A DNA stretch of 64,000 nt. Source: DASZBR01 sp035943935. Its GTDB lineage: Bacteria; Pseudomonadota; Gammaproteobacteria; DASZBR01. This document shows positions 62,448-64,000 of the stretch, in pieces. The DNA lies in the NCBI GenBank assembly GCA_035943935.1, contig DASZBR010000022.1, positions 3,784-67,783 on the forward strand. Reading direction: 5' to 3'. The translations under genes and the position numbers were made by a program. The stretch's first letter is position 1. Each line of letters opens with the position of its first letter. The notes under the pieces are model-generated. The model was not told the DNA's origin. It worked only from the letters and a program-made list of their open reading frames with translations, and searched no databases.

Positions 62448-63119
62448 ATGAAAAAACTAAATGCGAAAGAAATTTGTGAAAAAGGTTACTACGAGCAATT
62501 ACTTGCAAGAGTTAATTACCTTGAGCGTTTGGCCGAAACTACAACAGAGAATGGTATCCCCTTAAGAGAAGATGCATTTACTTTATGTTTTTGTCATCTT
62601 GATGGCTTAGCAAATGAATTTTATAAAGAGGGTTCGCCTCGAGGAAAATTTATAAAAGCGTTAATTGAATTCGGTGGTCTTCCAGTTTTTGGTGCTGTGC
62701 ATCCTGCAATACTTGCTAGCTATCTTATGAGGCCTAGGCACGACGGAAATAAAAAGTTGAATAATTTATATGTCTTGATCAAACCATTTTTGGACAAATT
62801 GTCAGATAAGAAAAGGTTTTTTTCTCAAGAAGAACTCTGTGATTTAATTGATAAAAACTTATCGGTGACTGAAAGCCAACAAAAGGTATTAAAACAGAAT
62901 CTGCCGAATGGTTCGTATGCTGCAATGGCGTATGAAGAATTACGCTGTCGGGCTATTCATCGCTTAGGCGTAAAAACATACTATTTTAGTGAATCAACTT
63001 TTAATGGTCAGCCCGTTGAAGAAATGTCATTTCCTGTCTTATTTAAAGTATTGAAAAACGTAATTTGCGATGAGCGAGTGATGCAAACTGTAAAGGCGAG
63101 TTGTTTTAGCAAGGAATGA
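62448..63119 (+). CDS. Hypothetical protein of the accessory region
   Basis: This is a 223-residue, helical protein of unknown function, without signal peptide or membrane segments. It has no motif I recognise; a helical LYVLIKPFLDKL segment and an N-terminal YLERLAETTTENG are visible. GAGGAG stands about 12 nt before the ATG. Its stop lies 20 nt before the stop of the duplicated small genes on the other strand. Confidence 0.7.
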   Translation: MKKLNAKEICEKGYYEQLLARVNYLERLAETTTENGIPLREDAFTLCFCHLDGLANEFYKEGSPRGKFIKALIEFGGLPVFGAVHPAILASYLMRPRHDGNKKLNNLYVLIKPFLDKLSDKKRFFSQEELCDLIDKNLSVTESQQKVLKQNLPNGSYAAMAYEELRCRAIHRLGVKTYYFSESTFNGQPVEEMSFPVLFKVLKNVICDERVMQTVKASCFSKE

Positions 63120-63139
63120 ATAATACTGAAATCCAAAAA

Positions 63140-63342
63140 CTACCAAACACCAAAATCTTTTTTCTTCTCAGTATAATCGTCAAGTTGCTTGCCAATTTCT
63201 TTTATAGCTTCTTGTGATAAGGGTTTTAGCTTGAACATTCGCGGATCAACAGTACCTGCTTTTACTGGACCAGAAATAGGGCGATCTAGTTTTCCTGTGG
63301 TTTTTTTAATACTGCGAAAAAGCCTCTTGTAGTTTCTTTCAC
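63140..63342 (-). pseudogene. Small duplicated gene, copy 1, frameshifted in an A7 run
   Basis: Compared with copy 2 at 63430-63639, this copy has GTGAAAGAAACTACAAGAGG for ATGAAAGAAGCAGCAAGAGG, with GAGGT upstream of the GTG. The frames agree up to a run of seven A (63301-63307, T on the plus strand), where eight would be needed to continue; after it the reading resumes in the next frame to GPVKAG...KKDFGVW. A single-base slip in a homopolymer has therefore broken it, unless ribosomal slippage restores the frame. The function of the family is unknown. The downstream frame reaches a TTG at 63361 but this is unlikely to be used. Confidence 0.7.
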
Positions 63343-63429
63343 AAAGCACCTCACTTAACAAAATTAAAGTGACTGGTCTTTGCTTAGATTTTTTTACCAG
63401 AAATTTTTGGCTTTAAGTAGTCGAGTAGA

Positions 63430-63639
63430 TCACCAAGCACCAAAATCTTTTTTCTTCTCAGTATATTCCTCAAGTTGTTTGCCCATTTCTTGTATGGCTT
63501 CAGGGGGTAATGGCTTTACTTTAAACATTTCAGGAACATTAGTGCTACCCGCTTTGACTGGGCCATTAAGCGTTTGTGTACCTAATTTTTCTGCAGTTCT
63601 CTTTAAGACTGCGGAAAGACCTCTTGCTGCTTCTTTCAT
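63430..63639 (-). CDS. Small hypothetical protein, copy 2 of a tandem pair
   Basis: This is a 69-residue, Lys-rich, soluble protein, intact, with GAGGAA 6 nt before the ATG. Copy 1 (63140-63342) matches it from MKEAARG to KKKDFGAW. The conserved parts are GPVKAG, MFK(V/L)KPL, EAI(Q/K)E(M/I)GKQL and YTEKKKDFG. It is a likely cargo gene of the accessory region. I cannot name a family. Confidence 0.75.
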   Translation of the reverse strand: MKEAARGLSAVLKRTAEKLGTQTLNGPVKAGSTNVPEMFKVKPLPPEAIQEMGKQLEEYTEKKKDFGAW

Positions 63640-63660
63640 AAAATTCCTCGCTAAGCAAAG

Positions 63661-63860
63661 TTAAGGTGATATTTTTTTACGTTCCAAATCATTTTCGATA
63701 TCAGTTAAATTCCTATATTCCCTGGCTATATATTTTTGAGCAAATACATCAAGTCTTTTTTGTAACAGCAGATCCTTCTCTTTATTAACTGTTCGATTGA
63801 GCTCTTCTTTAAAAAAACCAGTGAATTCATTGGTTATTGTATCAGAAGCAAGAACAAATC
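63661..63860 (-). pseudogene. C-terminal fragment of a gene disrupted by the IS end
   Basis: The open frame from 63661 carries about 65 plausible residues (FVLASDTITNEF to RKKISP) before it enters the IS repeats at about 63861. Upstream codons up to 63966 are IS sequence read through. The region has no Met, so its own start must lie beyond the IS. The charged, helical end (EKDLLLQKRLDVFAQKY) suggests a soluble or peripheral protein. No family was recognised. Confidence 0.6.
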
Positions 63861-64000
63861 TGAATATTCCGGTCAAAACGAACAGTGAATACGGTTTATC
63901 TCGAACATCTATTCCGGTTTTATTCGAACACTTATTTCGGTTAATTCGAACGGGATAAAAAGACACACGCCCGTTATTTGTTTATGCTAAATTTTCCTCC
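63861..64000. mobile_element. Terminal part of an IS21-like element with four tandem end repeats
   Basis: Four imperfect 21-23-bp repeats stand in a row at 63865-63886, 63887-63909, 63910-63932 and 63933-63953, sharing ATTCCGGTT-N(4-6)-TCGAAC. Multiple terminal repeats with a TG end (63861) are typical of the IS21 family, where the transposase binds them. The body of the element lies beyond the window. Confidence 0.65.

Overview
The window looks like a chromosomal segment of an intracellular gammaproteobacterium of the Legionellales (Legionella/Coxiella/Berkiella-like). Three things point there: the block recA-recX-alaS-lysC-csrA; ordinary gammaproteobacterial housekeeping genes (mfd, ftsK, icd, clpA-infA, pcnB, kdsB); and, between them, large low-complexity or eukaryote-like proteins resembling type IV effectors. 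Four promoters carry a tandem CTTAA-type box at 11-bp spacing with a -10 hexamer exactly 9 nt further on. This is the layout of PmrA-controlled promoters of Legionella and Coxiella effector genes. No secretion genes lie in the window, so secretion is inferred. The species is not identified.

Layout. 1-9.6 kb: the 3' part of a large unknown gene, a receiver protein, mfd, a KimA-type K+ transporter, a chagasin-type protease inhibitor, a 200-bp inverted-repeat element, folA, a Sco-like protein without its cysteines, and tdk. 9.6-23.3 kb: five genes on the minus strand with no recognised function, one about 2,330 codons long. They share at least three repeated domains in different combinations, and two have PmrA-type promoters. 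This is the most novel part of the window. 23.3-42.4 kb: housekeeping genes (radA, icd, clpA, infA, murI, trxB, ftsK, a CHASE2 cyclase, degP, udg, pip, a phosphohexomutase, xth, pcnB). 42.3-49.1 kb: tRNA-Glu followed by a small protein ending in a CaaX box, a FUSC transporter, a second Cys-cluster protein, sohB, def, a MATE-like protein, and a membrane-anchored GH5-like glycosidase behind a PmrA-type promoter. 49.1-54.5 kb: an envelope-sugar operon (P-loop kinase, kdsB, phosphatase-like protein), a GIY-YIG protein, a palindromic repeat, tRNA-Arg, an M17 aminopeptidase and alanine dehydrogenase. 54.5-61 kb: recA-recX-alaS-lysC, a HAD-like effector candidate, and csrA with a PmrA-type promoter. 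61-64 kb: tRNAs Pro, Arg, His and Lys, then an accessory stretch after tRNA-Lys with an AlpA-like regulator, a duplicated small gene (one copy frameshifted in an A7 run), and the end of an IS21-like element that cuts into another gene.

How it fits together: PmrA-type boxes tie the unknown repeat proteins, the glycosidase and csrA into one probable regulon. Several of the proteins carry motifs that work in eukaryotic cells: acidic dileucine signals (E-x-x-P-L-[LI]), a CaaX box, Cys clusters, a basic nuclear-localisation-like patch and an RVxF motif. The working picture is a set of undescribed host-directed proteins, including a mosaic repeat family at 9.6-23.3 kb, under virulence-type control.
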